The notes below the pieces were generated by a model. The model saw only the letters and a program-made list of their open reading frames with translations, searched no databases and was not told where the DNA came from. The translations under genes and the position numbers were made by a program. This document shows positions 1 to 9,887 of a stretch of 64,000 bases of DNA, one piece after another. Position 1 is the stretch's first letter. Each line of letters begins with the position of its first letter. Origin of the DNA: Cyclobacteriaceae bacterium (lineage in GTDB: Bacteria > Bacteroidota > Bacteroidia > Cytophagales > Cyclobacteriaceae); NCBI GenBank assembly GCA_013141055.1, contig JABFRS010000001.1:248001-312000 (forward strand). Direction: 5' to 3'.

Positions 1-1164
1 CGTAACGATGTTTGAGTTCAATCCGGTTGAACGCTGGTAACTTCCATAGCGCAATTCCAGGGCATTAAATTTCGACACGCCCATCAACCCTCCGGGTGGC
101 GCATACCGAATCCCCATGCCAATCATATTACTGGTGAGTGTAGATAAGTCGTAGTCACTCGTATAAAATTCCTCGTTCAACGAATGTTGCTGGTAGCCAG
201 CGAAATACTTCACGCCCTCCTGCTTATAGTAGCGGTAAAAAGGACTTATTGAAAAGAAGGGGGTGATTTTGATAGGAACTTCCAGTTCAGCAGTATGGGC
301 GACAAGTCCCCAGTTATCCTGATAATACCGGTAATAGGACCGAAAAATAACCCGGTCACCGAGAAAGTAATTCAGCCTTATTCCCAGCGGAAGTTTAAAC
401 CGCGTACTGGGTAGGTTTTCTACTTTATGAGTGCCATCGGTAAAATAGGTCCGATGAAATAGGGTTGCAAGCTGACCATCCTGATAGGCCACATCGGCAA
501 GTAAGAGCATCTGTAATCGTTTTGTCAAAACCTGACTAAGTGTGAAGGTTGTGCTGTAGGAGTTTCGAGGCTTGGTTCCATTTTCCTTTCTTCCGTTCGT
601 TCGGAGTTCAATGGGAAGTATTACGGTCCAGGTGTCAAGGAAGACCAAACCTTTTACACTGAACTCGCGGTTTCTGTCTTTCGAAAGCTTCGACCATCCA
701 AGGCTCAGCCCTTTAGAGAAATAATCATATTCAGTAGACAGCGATCCGTTGATGCTGATCGTTGATCCTTTCTGCTCATTTGTGATTGCATAGGTTACAG
801 AGGGATAGATCCGTTGATCACTGGCGGAGGCAGACGAGATTGTATTCGGATCAATTTTATCGGACGAGGCAGACGTATAAGCGTCGATGCCGATTTCCGC
901 CGTCAGCGTGTGCTTGCGTTTAAGAAAATCGTACTTTGAAAACTTTACATCAATAGCCGTTGCAAAATCAGTGAGGTGCTCCGTTCCAATACCGCCCGTC
1001 ACGGCGGAATTATTTCCATCCTGTTGATAATAGCTTGAAACAAAATTTACTTCCTCTGCTTTCAGTTTTCTATTTTTATAAACAGACGAGTCTGCGACCG
1101 ATTGTGAAAAAGCTACAACGGTAGAAACATAAATTGCGAAGGCTGCGAGGGAAATTTTAAGCAT
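1..1164 (-). CDS. DUF3570 outer-membrane beta-barrel protein (partial, C-terminus off the left edge)
   Basis: The reading frame is open from an ATG at 1164 to the window edge (388 codons) without a stop. It begins with a signal peptide (MLKISLAAFAIY... ending near VVAFSQS). Soon after comes the segment LKAEEVNFVSSYYQQDGNNS followed by AVTGGIGTEHLTDFA, which I recognise as the conserved N-terminus of DUF3570 proteins. The rest alternates short amphipathic, aromatic-rich stretches expected of outer-membrane strands (for example FRSYYRYYQDNWG, ISPFYRYYKQEGV). The family's molecular role is unknown to me. It is the last visible gene of a minus-strand efflux run, 61 bp after the P-type ATPase stop, so I infer a role tied to that operon. 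Family confidence is high, function low. Confidence 0.85.
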   Translation of the reverse strand, partial: MLKISLAAFAIYVSTVVAFSQSVADSSVYKNRKLKAEEVNFVSSYYQQDGNNSAVTGGIGTEHLTDFATAIDVKFSKYDFLKRKHTLTAEIGIDAYTSASSDKIDPNTISSASASDQRIYPSVTYAITNEQKGSTISINGSLSTEYDYFSKGLSLGWSKLSKDRNREFSVKGLVFLDTWTVILPIELRTNGRKENGTKPRNSYSTTFTLSQVLTKRLQMLLLADVAYQDGQLATLFHRTYFTDGTHKVENLPSTRFKLPLGIRLNYFLGDRVIFRSYYRYYQDNWGLVAHTAELEVPIKITPFFSISPFYRYYKQEGVKYFAGYQQHSLNEEFYTSDYDLSTLTSNMIGMGIRYAPPGGLMGVSKFNALELRYGSYQRSTGLNSNIVT

Positions 1165-1225
1165 CTTGTTCTATTTGAATATGAATTTTACTTCTAATAT
1201 CGTTCCAGACATTTCAACGATCAAT

Positions 1226-3730
1226 TCAGTTTACTGTGCCACTTCTTCTTTTTACATATTTAAACCCTTCGAACCAAACGACAGAAATCAAGCCCACCGC
1301 AATACTGATCAATATCTGGGAAGCACTGATGTGATCGAACTGGAAAAATCTCGTCAAGGGATCAATCAGTAAAATCGATGCCATCAGTGTGATTGTAATA
1401 CCGATCACCAGCAATACCAGATTGTTTTTATAGGCCAGCGTCGTTAGCACCGAATAGAAAAAAGATCGGTTAACGAGTGTCAGAAATACATTAGCAGAAA
1501 TCAATGCAACAAACACCATTGTACGGGTGACCTCTTCGCTGTATAAGTTATGTACGGCCAATTGATAGATAAACAAAGTTCCTATCGTAATGACTAGTCC
1601 CTGAACGATACTTATCCCTAGTTCTTTGACACTAAAAAAAGTTGTCGTAAAGGGCCTCGGTGGCTGATTCATAGCATTTTTCTCCATCGGTTCATTTTCA
1701 TAAATGATAGAACAGGTTGGTCCCATTATTAATTCAAGAAAAATGATATGGATCGGCGAAAAGATATTTGGATAAATCCAGCCAAGCGCCAGAGGAATAA
1801 AGACGGTCAATACGATGGGCACATGGATCGAGATGATGTATTGAATTGCTTTTTTCAGGTTGGAATAGATTTTTCGACCCATGGCAATAGCGTCAACCAT
1901 TTTTGAGAAATCATCGTCGCTAAGGATCAGGGACGAAACCTCCTTTGCTATTTCAGTTCCTCGTTTCCCCATCGCGATCCCGATATGTGCTGCTTTCAAT
2001 GCCGGTCCATCGTTCACTCCGTCGCCCGTCATGGCGACAATCTGCTGATTGGCTTTTAATGCATTCAGTATTCTCAGCTTTGCGTCTGGAAACATCCTGG
2101 TGAAAATATTAACCTCCCTTACTTTCTTCTTCAGGTCTTCCTCACTTAACTGAAGAAGTTCTTCACCACTCATGGTCTTGTCATATCCTTTGAAATTGAT
2201 CAGCCGCGCAATGGTAGAAGTCGTTGCTGCATTATCCCCAGTAATGATTTTTACAGATATTCCCGCTTTATAGAAGGCATCAAACACGCTGGCAATATTT
2301 TTCTTCGGTGGATCATAAAAAGCAACAAGACCAATGAACCGGAACTTGAGTTGTTGCTGGTCAGTAGGGAAATCATCTCCTTTAAAATCTGATATCCCAA
2401 CTCCTAATACACGAAATCCTTCTTCAGCCAATGATTGTATGGCTACTGAGATATTCTTCTTTTCTTCCTCTGTTAAGTCCGCTACCTGCATCATTGCTTC
2501 GGGTGCACCCTTTGCTGCTATGATTCTATTGCCAGCCGTGTTGGCGAAAACATGTGTCATCATCGGTGGTCGGCCTCCCAATGGGTATTCGTGCACCATA
2601 TGATATTCCTTTCGATGGTCAACAGACGTTGATTTACCATACGATTCATGCAGTGCGATCTCCATCGGATCAAACGGGATTGGCTCACTTGCCCACATGG
2701 CTGTGGTAATTAATTCTCTCTCGTCGGTATTGGCATTCTCAGGGGTAACGAGTTTATTACTCGTCAGGATGAACAGCTTGGCAAGACTCATGCGGTTCTC
2801 TGTGATTGTTCCCGTTTTATCGGTACAAATCACTGTGGCGCTTCCCAGGGTTTCTACCGTTTTGGTATTCTTCACGATGATTCCAAGCTTCATTAATCGC
2901 CAGGCGCCCAAAGCCATAAACGTTGTAAAAGCAACCGGTATTTCTTCGGGAAGAATACTCATCGCTAACGTAAGGGCCTTGAGCAAACTGCTCAACACCT
3001 CGTGTGACCTGAAAAAATTTATTCCCCAGACGATAAAGAAAACAATCGCTCCCACCAGAGCCATCTTCTTTACAAAATTGCCAATCTGCTTTTGGAGCGG
3101 GGTGTCTTCCGCTTCAATGGACTCAAGACTTTTCCCGATTTTACCAAGCGACGTAGACGCGCCAATGGCATTCACTTCACAGATCGCCAGTCCACCGGTT
3201 ACGGCAGTTCCCTGAAAAACTTCATTGCTATCCTTGTCAGTATTTTTAAGTACTGGCATTGATTCACCGGTAAGAATGGATTCGTTAACAGAAAAATCGT
3301 TGCATTGCACGATCATTCCGTCCGCTGGAATCGACGAGCCTTCTTCCACAATCATGAAATCACCCATTACAATTTCTTCTCGCGGGACTTCGATGGTCGC
3401 GCCATCACGAATTACTTTACTGGTAGGTTGTGTTAACGATTTCAAAGCGGCTAACGCATTCTGGCTTCTTGATTCCTGATAGAGCGAAATCCCGGTGACG
3501 AGGAAAATAGCGCAGGTCATGAAAATGCCATTGCTGATCTCTCCACTGATGAAGTACAAGAGTGATGCCGTCAATAATAAAAGCAACATTGGATCTTTGA
3601 ACACACCCTTCAACGTAGAGAGAAAACTATTGCCTTTTTTGACAACCTCGTTACGACCGTGTTGCGCGCGGGCTTCGAGCACTTGTGAAGAGGTCAAACC
3701 TTTTATTGTCTGATTAGAATATGCCGACAT
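1226..3730 (-). CDS. Cation-translocating P-type ATPase (P2-like)
   Basis: An 834-residue membrane ATP-driven cation pump. All core motifs are present: actuator loop TGES (ILTGESMPV), phosphorylation site DKTGTIT with Asp304, nucleotide-domain KGAPEAM, and hinge TGDGVND followed by GPALKAAHIGIAMG. The fourth membrane segment carries PEEIP (about residues 261-265) where calcium pumps have PEGLP. The sixth carries LELIMGPTCSIIYENEP, lacking the Asn/Asp pair of SERCA. The architecture is P2-type without N-terminal heavy-metal domains, so the ion cannot be assigned; calcium, another divalent ion or a proton are all possible. The gene lies 29 bp after the CusB-like adaptor and is probably co-transcribed with it. 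Family is sure; substrate is open. Confidence 0.93.
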   Translation of the reverse strand: MSAYSNQTIKGLTSSQVLEARAQHGRNEVVKKGNSFLSTLKGVFKDPMLLLLLTASLLYFISGEISNGIFMTCAIFLVTGISLYQESRSQNALAALKSLTQPTSKVIRDGATIEVPREEIVMGDFMIVEEGSSIPADGMIVQCNDFSVNESILTGESMPVLKNTDKDSNEVFQGTAVTGGLAICEVNAIGASTSLGKIGKSLESIEAEDTPLQKQIGNFVKKMALVGAIVFFIVWGINFFRSHEVLSSLLKALTLAMSILPEEIPVAFTTFMALGAWRLMKLGIIVKNTKTVETLGSATVICTDKTGTITENRMSLAKLFILTSNKLVTPENANTDERELITTAMWASEPIPFDPMEIALHESYGKSTSVDHRKEYHMVHEYPLGGRPPMMTHVFANTAGNRIIAAKGAPEAMMQVADLTEEEKKNISVAIQSLAEEGFRVLGVGISDFKGDDFPTDQQQLKFRFIGLVAFYDPPKKNIASVFDAFYKAGISVKIITGDNAATTSTIARLINFKGYDKTMSGEELLQLSEEDLKKKVREVNIFTRMFPDAKLRILNALKANQQIVAMTGDGVNDGPALKAAHIGIAMGKRGTEIAKEVSSLILSDDDFSKMVDAIAMGRKIYSNLKKAIQYIISIHVPIVLTVFIPLALGWIYPNIFSPIHIIFLELIMGPTCSIIYENEPMEKNAMNQPPRPFTTTFFSVKELGISIVQGLVITIGTLFIYQLAVHNLYSEEVTRTMVFVALISANVFLTLVNRSFFYSVLTTLAYKNNLVLLVIGITITLMASILLIDPLTRFFQFDHISASQILISIAVGLISVVWFEGFKYVKRRSGTVN

Positions 3731-3759
3731 GATCTTAATAATTTATTGATTCGGAGACA

Positions 3760-4881
3760 TTATTCCTGCTTGTTCTTCAGTAATCCCATGAGTTCAAACG
3801 CTCCGCTTGTCACGATGGAAGCATCCAGGGGCACCTTTCCATCAATTAAAATTTCTGTAAATGCTCCAACGGTATTTCCCGTTGTGACATGGATGGATCT
3901 AAACTCGTTGCTTCCCGAAGATAAGAAGATATAGTCCTTCCCTTCGTAAGTGGCAATAGCCGAAACCGGTAGTACGTCGGAATTTACCGATAATGCTTCA
4001 ATATTGGCGGTTACAAACATGCCCGGAAGGAGCGCCTTACTTTCCTTGTTCAGGTGGCAGTGAACCCGAACGGTTCGTTCGGGACTAATCTCTTTCCCCA
4101 CCAGGGTAACCGATGCGCTGTAAGAAGTCGTATCGTTGGCCAATCGGAAGATTACACCTTGACCAATCGCAACCCGGTTAATATCTTTCTCATATACCTG
4201 AAGTTCCGCATGCATGTGATCAAGATTAACTACTCTGAACAAAATATCAGTGGCCATTACAAACTGACCGATGTTAACGTTCACGGCGGTAACAAATCCA
4301 TCAATCGGGGAATAGAGATTAATCGTAGATTTTATTTTTCCACTCTTTACCAGGGAGGCGTTCACGTTGATCATGGCAAGTTTTGCTTCCAGGCCGTTCA
4401 CCATCGCGCTCATGCTTTCAAACTGGGACTTCGACTGTTGTAATGATTTTTGAGCATTAATATTCTCCTTTGCCAATTCCTGTTGTCGTGTATATTCCAC
4501 GGAAAGGAATTCCAGCTTACTTCGATTATCGATGTAATCCTGCTGCAATTGAATATATTCTTGATTCTCAAGGGTCGCCAATACATCCCCCCTTCTAATT
4601 TTCATTCCAACTAACAGGTCTGTTGATCGGACAAATCCTCCCATAGGAGCAGCAATGATGGCCACACTTTGAGGCGGTACGTCAAGTTTTCCGTTCACAA
4701 CAATTTTCCGCGACACAGGTCTGTTTACAATTTTACCCAACGTGATGTGAGAGGCCTTATACTGGGCAGGGGAAAGAATAATTACATTGGCATCGACTGT
4801 AGCCGAGTTTTGTTCTGGTGATTTCTTTCCGCACGCTGATACCAATAATGTAGCAATCAGAAGGAGTGATATATTTTTCAT
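3760..4881 (-). CDS. Efflux RND periplasmic adaptor subunit (CusB/CzcB/HlyD family), lipoprotein
   Basis: A 373-residue membrane-fusion protein that would link an inner-membrane RND pump to an outer-membrane channel. The N-terminus is a lipoprotein signal with lipobox LLVSAC followed by GKK. After it come a barrel-sandwich/lipoyl half (PPQSVAIIAAPMGGFV, LVGMKIRRGDVLATLEN), a coiled-coil hairpin (about residues 110-175, rich in Q/E/L), the second lipoyl half (NLYSPIDGFVTAVNVNIGQFV) and a beta-barrel (ILFRVVNLDHMHAELQVYEKD). No His/Met-rich metal-binding extension like that of E. coli CusB is visible. It begins one base after the stop of the RND fusion gene, so it is translationally adjacent to its pump. 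Confidence 0.93.
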   Translation of the reverse strand: MKNISLLLIATLLVSACGKKSPEQNSATVDANVIILSPAQYKASHITLGKIVNRPVSRKIVVNGKLDVPPQSVAIIAAPMGGFVRSTDLLVGMKIRRGDVLATLENQEYIQLQQDYIDNRSKLEFLSVEYTRQQELAKENINAQKSLQQSKSQFESMSAMVNGLEAKLAMINVNASLVKSGKIKSTINLYSPIDGFVTAVNVNIGQFVMATDILFRVVNLDHMHAELQVYEKDINRVAIGQGVIFRLANDTTSYSASVTLVGKEISPERTVRVHCHLNKESKALLPGMFVTANIEALSVNSDVLPVSAIATYEGKDYIFLSSGSNEFRSIHVTTGNTVGAFTEILIDGKVPLDASIVTSGAFELMGLLKNKQE

Positions 4882-4882
4882 G

Positions 4883-7800
4883 TTAAATTTTTCCGTTTAA
4901 GAAGTCAATGATGATGATGCTTTGATTGTATTGTTGCATGGCAATGAAGTATCCTTCGCGAATTGCGAGTGCCTGCCGGAGATTAAGTAACAGGATGGTA
5001 TGGTCAATTTCTCCACTCCTGAAGGCCAGACGGCTTTGACTGATAAGCAGGTCTGCTGTTTTTAATGCCGAATTTTTATAGTAGTCAAGACTATTCTGGT
5101 TCTTCCGTAATTCCTGAACGGCCTGATTGTATTGTTGGGTAAGACTGAGCTGAACAGTTTCGTTTTGCTTCCTGGCAATGTTAACAGCGATGGCCGTTGA
5201 TTTAATCCTGGCTCGATGAGGGCCGAACCAAAGAGGAACCAAGAGCCCAACCTGAAATCCCTGGAAGCGCTTACTGGATCCGAAATATTGATCCTGACCA
5301 CCGACATTTTGTATACCGATCAACGTCTGATTAAAATATCCAAAACGCAGATCAGGTAACATCCGGGATACCTCAACCTTTTTTTGCCAGTTGGCAAGCT
5401 CAATCTGTTGCTTTGAAAAGGCAAATGAGGGATTTTGATTAAACCCTTCGGAAGGCATTTCAGGGGTAACCATCAGTGTCTCCAAATCGCCCTGCACATC
5501 GGATACCGTGGAGGTCTGACACAGCAGTTGCAAATGATTCAATGCAATTTGAATATCTGCTTCATTGCGTGTTCTCATATTCTGGATCTCAAAGAGTTGC
5601 GTTTCCGCAGACGTGGTTGTAAGCAACGTCCCCGCTCCTGTTTTAAACTGAACAGTTGCGATATGAAGTAAATCCGTTAGCAGGCTGTCTTGCTGGAGAA
5701 GAGAGCGATTCCGAAGTTTGAGGTACAATAGCTGATTGAATACCTGCCTGACTTGAAACGTAAGGTCATTCTTACTTACATTTTCTTTCAGTGCTGCAGC
5801 GGTGATCATCGCCTTGTTCAAGCCATTTTGCTTTACAAATAAAGTTGGAAACGGAATGGTTTGACTTATGGTAAGATTGTTGTCGCCCTTTTCAATACTA
5901 TTATATTGGCCATACATCAAGGAAACGTCCGTCTTGGCTATTTCAAAGGCGGTAGATTTCAGCACAGTTTGCCGGGATGTTTCCAACATAGCCGACTGGA
6001 TCGATGGATTTTTCTCCAGCGCTAGTTTTACCGCCTCATCCATTGTGACGATCTGGGCTTGTGATTGGCTTCCCCATCCAACCAGCATGAAAATCAACAT
6101 CACCACGATTGACTTCGGTTTCAAAGAACGAATGGAAAAATTTTCTGTGACCATATATAACACAGGCAGGACGATGAGGGTAAGTAAAGTGGCTGTCAAC
6201 AGACCGCCGATCACTACGGTAGCAAGCGGTTTTTGTACTTCTGCCCCGCTACCATGCGATAGGGCCATGGGTAAAAAACCAAGCGAAGCAACCGTCGCGG
6301 TCATGATCACAGGACGCAATCTTGTTGCCGTTCCTTTCATGATGATGTCCATCAAATTGGTAAGACCTTCCTCCTTTAACCGGTTGAATTCAGCGATAAG
6401 CACGATGCCATTCAGAACCGCCACGCCAAAAAGTGCAATGAATCCGATCCCTGCTGATATGCTGAATGGCATTCCACGAAGCCATAATGCAAACACACCA
6501 CCGATCGCTGACAATGGTATGGCTGTATAAATCAGCAGTCCCTGTTTGACAGAATGAAAGGTGAAGTAGAGCAAAACAAAAATTAACACCAGTGATACAG
6601 GTACGGCAATTAGCAATCGCGCTTTTGCCTCTTGCAAATTCTTGAATGTACCTCCATAGGTAACATAGTAACCAGGTGCGAATTTTACGTCAGACTTTAC
6701 CTTGCCCTGAAGTTCGGTTACAATACTTTCAACATCCCGCCCCCGTGTATTAAACCCTACCACGATTCTTCTTTTGGCATCATCGCGCTGAATCTGATTG
6801 GGACCAACCTCCAGCGTAACATCGGCTACCTGCGATAATGGTATTTGAGTACCATTGACGGAGGGTATGTATAGATTTCGGATGTCATCAATTGACTTTC
6901 TGCTTTGATTATCGAGCCGGACAACTACATCAAATCTTTTCTCACCCTCAAACACAAGTCCTGCACTTTGTCCTGCCATGGATGCATTAATCACTTGATT
7001 TACCTGCTTCACGGTAAGATTGAATCTGGCAAGCTGCTCACGTTTTAAACGGATGATGATCTGTGGCAATCCAGTCATATTCTCAATAAAAAGGCTTTCG
7101 GTCCCTTGTATGGCATTTGCCAGTTTACCAATATGGGAGGCATAGGCGGTTAATTCATCGAGATTCTCACCGTATACTTTTACAACCACATCCTGCCGGG
7201 CACCTGTCATGAGTTCATTAAATCGCATTTGAATCGGATGCTGAAATCCAAACCAAACCCCGGGCACATTTTCACTCAGGGCCTTCTGCATCTTTGCAAT
7301 CATCTCATCTTTCGTCTTAGCACTGACCCATTGCGATTTATCTTTCATCACCACCATCATGTCGGCAGCTTCGATCGGCATTGGATCGGTCGGTATTTCA
7401 GCTGAACCTATCTTGGCTATCACTTTTTCGATTTCTGGAAAATTCTTTAAAAGAACTTCCTCACCTTTTAAAGTTGCCTGCACCGTTGAAGTAAGATTGG
7501 TACCGGTAAGAAGTCGGGTATCTACCGCAAAGTCTCCCTCATCTAGTTCAGGTAAAAATTCTCCTCCCATCCTTGAAAAAATAAACAGACTTGCTGCAAG
7601 CATTACGGCTGCGGTTACCATCACGACTGTTCTTTTTCTGAGAGCAAGGAGTAATGCAGGTGTGTATACCTTTTGAATTCCTGCAATGATTTTGTCCGAT
7701 ATAGTTTTCTTATGAGACGTCGCTTTACTTAAAAATAATGCAGACGCGAGGGGAACATAGGTGAGGGATAGTATGAAGGCCCCGATGATGGCAAAGATGA

Positions 7801-9241
7801 CGGTCTGGGCCATAGGCTTGAACATTTTACCTTCAATGCCTACGAGAGAAAGGATCGGGAGATAAACAATCAGGATAATGATCTGGCCAAACGCAGCGGC
7901 GTTCATCATTTTTTTTGCTGATGAACCAACCTGCTCATCCATTTGATCCTGTGAAAGTCTTCCAGTTACTCCTGAAATTGCAATGTAATGAAGCGTTGCT
8001 TCTACAATAATTACGGCTCCATCAACGATGAGTCCAAAGTCGATGGCACCCAAACTCATCAGGTTTCCCGATACACCAAACAAGTTCATCATGATGATGG
8101 CAAAAAGCATAGCCAGAGGAATCACTGAAGCGACAACTAGCCCGGCGCGCAGGTTACCCAAGAGGAGGACCAGGACGAAGATTACGATCAGGGCGCCTTC
8201 GGCTAAATTTCGGGTGACTGTTTCAATGGCATTGTTAACTAATTTCGTACGATCCAAAAAAGGCTCGATGGTCACTCCCTCCGGTAGTGTCTTCTCAATC
8301 ACTGCAACACGTTCCTTAACATTCGCAATCACTTGTGACGAATTAGCTCCTTTCAGCATCATTACCACTGCACCCACGGTCTCGCCTTTTCCATTCTGAG
8401 TCATCGCTCCGAAACGAATTGCATTTCCGAGTTTGATTGTGGACACGTCACGCATGAGCAACGGCATACCTGATGTGGATGAACGAACGATAATATTGCC
8501 GATGTCATCAATGGATGTTATAAGACCTTCGCTTCGGATAAAGTAGGCACTGGTATTCTTCTCGATATAAGCACCACCGGTGTTCTGATTATTATTTTCA
8601 AGAGCTGCCATCACTTCGGTGATGGAAAGGTTCAGACTTCGAAGCTTTTCAGGCGAAAGGGCAATTTCAAACTGCTTAAGATAACCCCCAAAGCTGCTGA
8701 CCTCAGCCACACCTTTAGTACCCAGTAATTGCCTTCGTACGATCCAGTCCTGAATCGTTCTGAGTTCCATCACTGAATAGGTGTCTTCATAACCGGGTTT
8801 TGCTTTAACGATATATTGATAGATCTCACCTAATCCAGTAGTCATTGGTGCCAGTTCGGGTGTTCCAACACCTGGGGGTATTTGCTTCTTGGCGTCCGTG
8901 AGCCGTTCGCTCACTTGTTGACGTGCCCAGTAGACGTCTGTTGCGTCTGTAAAAACAATAGTTACGACCGACAACCCGAACCGTGAGAATGATCGAATTT
9001 CCTGAATGCCCGGAATAGTGGCCATCGTTTGTTCGACTGGAAAGGTGACAAGTCTCTCAATATCCAGTGCAGATTGTGAAGGTGCAATCGTTAATACCTG
9101 GACTTGATTATTGGTGATGTCAGGGACAGCATCAATCGGGAGTTGAGTAACAGAGTAGCTGCCCCATCCTATGAGCGCAACTATAAACAGCCCGACAATT
9201 AATTTATTACGTATCGAAAATTGAATAATGGAATTGAGCAT
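4883..9241 (-). CDS. CusA/CzcA-type heavy-metal RND pump fused to a TolC/CusC-type outer-membrane factor
   Basis: Residues 1 to about 1040 are an HME-class RND transporter: N-terminal helix then LPIDAVPDITNNQVQVLT, the transmembrane-4 motif GLIVDGAVIIVEA with the charged pair typical of metal pumps, two large periplasmic loops and twelve expected helices. Residues about 1064-1452 are a TolC-like factor (VTMDEAVKLALEKNPSI, two repeated helical halves, FQVGLLVPLWFGPHRARI). Between them lies a hydrophobic stretch with a signal-peptidase-like site (VVMLIFMLVGWGSQSQAQ, near residue 1062). I chose Met at 9241, where MLNSIIQFSIRNKLIV matches CusA N-termini; the frame stays open to an ATG at 9289. 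Fusions of this kind are known in Bacteroidota. Likely Cu/Ag or Co/Zn/Cd; the exact metal is undecided. Confidence 0.95.
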   Translation of the reverse strand: MLNSIIQFSIRNKLIVGLFIVALIGWGSYSVTQLPIDAVPDITNNQVQVLTIAPSQSALDIERLVTFPVEQTMATIPGIQEIRSFSRFGLSVVTIVFTDATDVYWARQQVSERLTDAKKQIPPGVGTPELAPMTTGLGEIYQYIVKAKPGYEDTYSVMELRTIQDWIVRRQLLGTKGVAEVSSFGGYLKQFEIALSPEKLRSLNLSITEVMAALENNNQNTGGAYIEKNTSAYFIRSEGLITSIDDIGNIIVRSSTSGMPLLMRDVSTIKLGNAIRFGAMTQNGKGETVGAVVMMLKGANSSQVIANVKERVAVIEKTLPEGVTIEPFLDRTKLVNNAIETVTRNLAEGALIVIFVLVLLLGNLRAGLVVASVIPLAMLFAIIMMNLFGVSGNLMSLGAIDFGLIVDGAVIIVEATLHYIAISGVTGRLSQDQMDEQVGSSAKKMMNAAAFGQIIILIVYLPILSLVGIEGKMFKPMAQTVIFAIIGAFILSLTYVPLASALFLSKATSHKKTISDKIIAGIQKVYTPALLLALRKRTVVMVTAAVMLAASLFIFSRMGGEFLPELDEGDFAVDTRLLTGTNLTSTVQATLKGEEVLLKNFPEIEKVIAKIGSAEIPTDPMPIEAADMMVVMKDKSQWVSAKTKDEMIAKMQKALSENVPGVWFGFQHPIQMRFNELMTGARQDVVVKVYGENLDELTAYASHIGKLANAIQGTESLFIENMTGLPQIIIRLKREQLARFNLTVKQVNQVINASMAGQSAGLVFEGEKRFDVVVRLDNQSRKSIDDIRNLYIPSVNGTQIPLSQVADVTLEVGPNQIQRDDAKRRIVVGFNTRGRDVESIVTELQGKVKSDVKFAPGYYVTYGGTFKNLQEAKARLLIAVPVSLVLIFVLLYFTFHSVKQGLLIYTAIPLSAIGGVFALWLRGMPFSISAGIGFIALFGVAVLNGIVLIAEFNRLKEEGLTNLMDIIMKGTATRLRPVIMTATVASLGFLPMALSHGSGAEVQKPLATVVIGGLLTATLLTLIVLPVLYMVTENFSIRSLKPKSIVVMLIFMLVGWGSQSQAQIVTMDEAVKLALEKNPSIQSAMLETSRQTVLKSTAFEIAKTDVSLMYGQYNSIEKGDNNLTISQTIPFPTLFVKQNGLNKAMITAAALKENVSKNDLTFQVRQVFNQLLYLKLRNRSLLQQDSLLTDLLHIATVQFKTGAGTLLTTTSAETQLFEIQNMRTRNEADIQIALNHLQLLCQTSTVSDVQGDLETLMVTPEMPSEGFNQNPSFAFSKQQIELANWQKKVEVSRMLPDLRFGYFNQTLIGIQNVGGQDQYFGSSKRFQGFQVGLLVPLWFGPHRARIKSTAIAVNIARKQNETVQLSLTQQYNQAVQELRKNQNSLDYYKNSALKTADLLISQSRLAFRSGEIDHTILLLNLRQALAIREGYFIAMQQYNQSIIIIDFLNGKI

Positions 9242-9328
9242 GCGCTTAATTTTTATTTTGTTAATGGTAGATGAAAGTATTTCAGCCAATACACGTGGCC
9301 GAAGACAATCGATAAAAAAATAAATTGA

Positions 9329-9709
9329 CTAAGCCCTGGGCGGTTGCCAGATCGTAAATTGAAACAGTGAGGAGTTAAATAAAGAAGCGTATGGCATTAT
9401 TACCTTTTCAGTGAAACCTCGCAGGGGTATTGGATTTGTACACCGTTCTGTTAGTATAGCAACAAACAGTACAGGACTCTCGCAGTGGTCTCCCTTGAAT
9501 GGAAGCTCCTGATCACGCTGAAAATCACCATCATTGATTTCTTCACTGAAATAGTGCAGGGCAATAAAATCAAAAAACGAAAGTTCAGAATTGTCAGCCC
9601 TGTGTTCACCGAAGTGCTCAAATAAGATCTGAATTCGCGCGATTTCCTTTAATTCGGTATTGGCCGAAAAGTAAAGGAGCATTAGAGCGATTGCTACGGC
9701 GTTTTTCAT
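9329..9709 (-). CDS. Small secreted protein preceding the CusA-type operon
   Basis: A 126-residue protein with a signal-peptide-like start (MKNAVAIALMLLYFSAN). After it come ILFEHFGEHRADNSELSFF and DFIALHYF, which I recall as a recurring pattern in small uncharacterised proteins placed just before CusA/CzcA genes in Bacteroidota. It contains two Cys (ESPV-flanking GDHCES, and ERCTNP) and several His, compatible with periplasmic metal handling, but that is inference. I take the ATG at 9709 because it directly precedes the signal peptide; the open frame extends seven codons further to 9730. It is the first gene of the efflux operon, 87 bp before the chosen pump start. Confidence 0.72.
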   Translation of the reverse strand: MKNAVAIALMLLYFSANTELKEIARIQILFEHFGEHRADNSELSFFDFIALHYFSEEINDGDFQRDQELPFKGDHCESPVLFVAILTERCTNPIPLRGFTEKVIMPYASLFNSSLFQFTIWQPPRA

Positions 9710-9887
9710 GGATCTGCTACAAATGAACATTACGAATCTGAATGCAATCTGAATACGAAGAGATAAGTAAAAACATTAATCATAAATGTCCTGCTTCATT
9801 GGCCCCTCACCTTGCATAAGTTCTGGAAAGGTTTACACAAGTCACTGATTCCTAGCAACGTTCGATATTATGACGTTACTTTCACGA

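Noticed and set aside
2697-3215. 172-codon plus-strand frame opposite the P-type ATPase
   Set aside because: It lies entirely within a gene whose minus-strand frame has all catalytic motifs; the composition is that of an antisense shadow.
5868-6530. 220-codon plus-strand frame opposite the RND fusion
   Set aside because: It is an antisense shadow of the conserved pump and TolC domains, with no recognisable motif.
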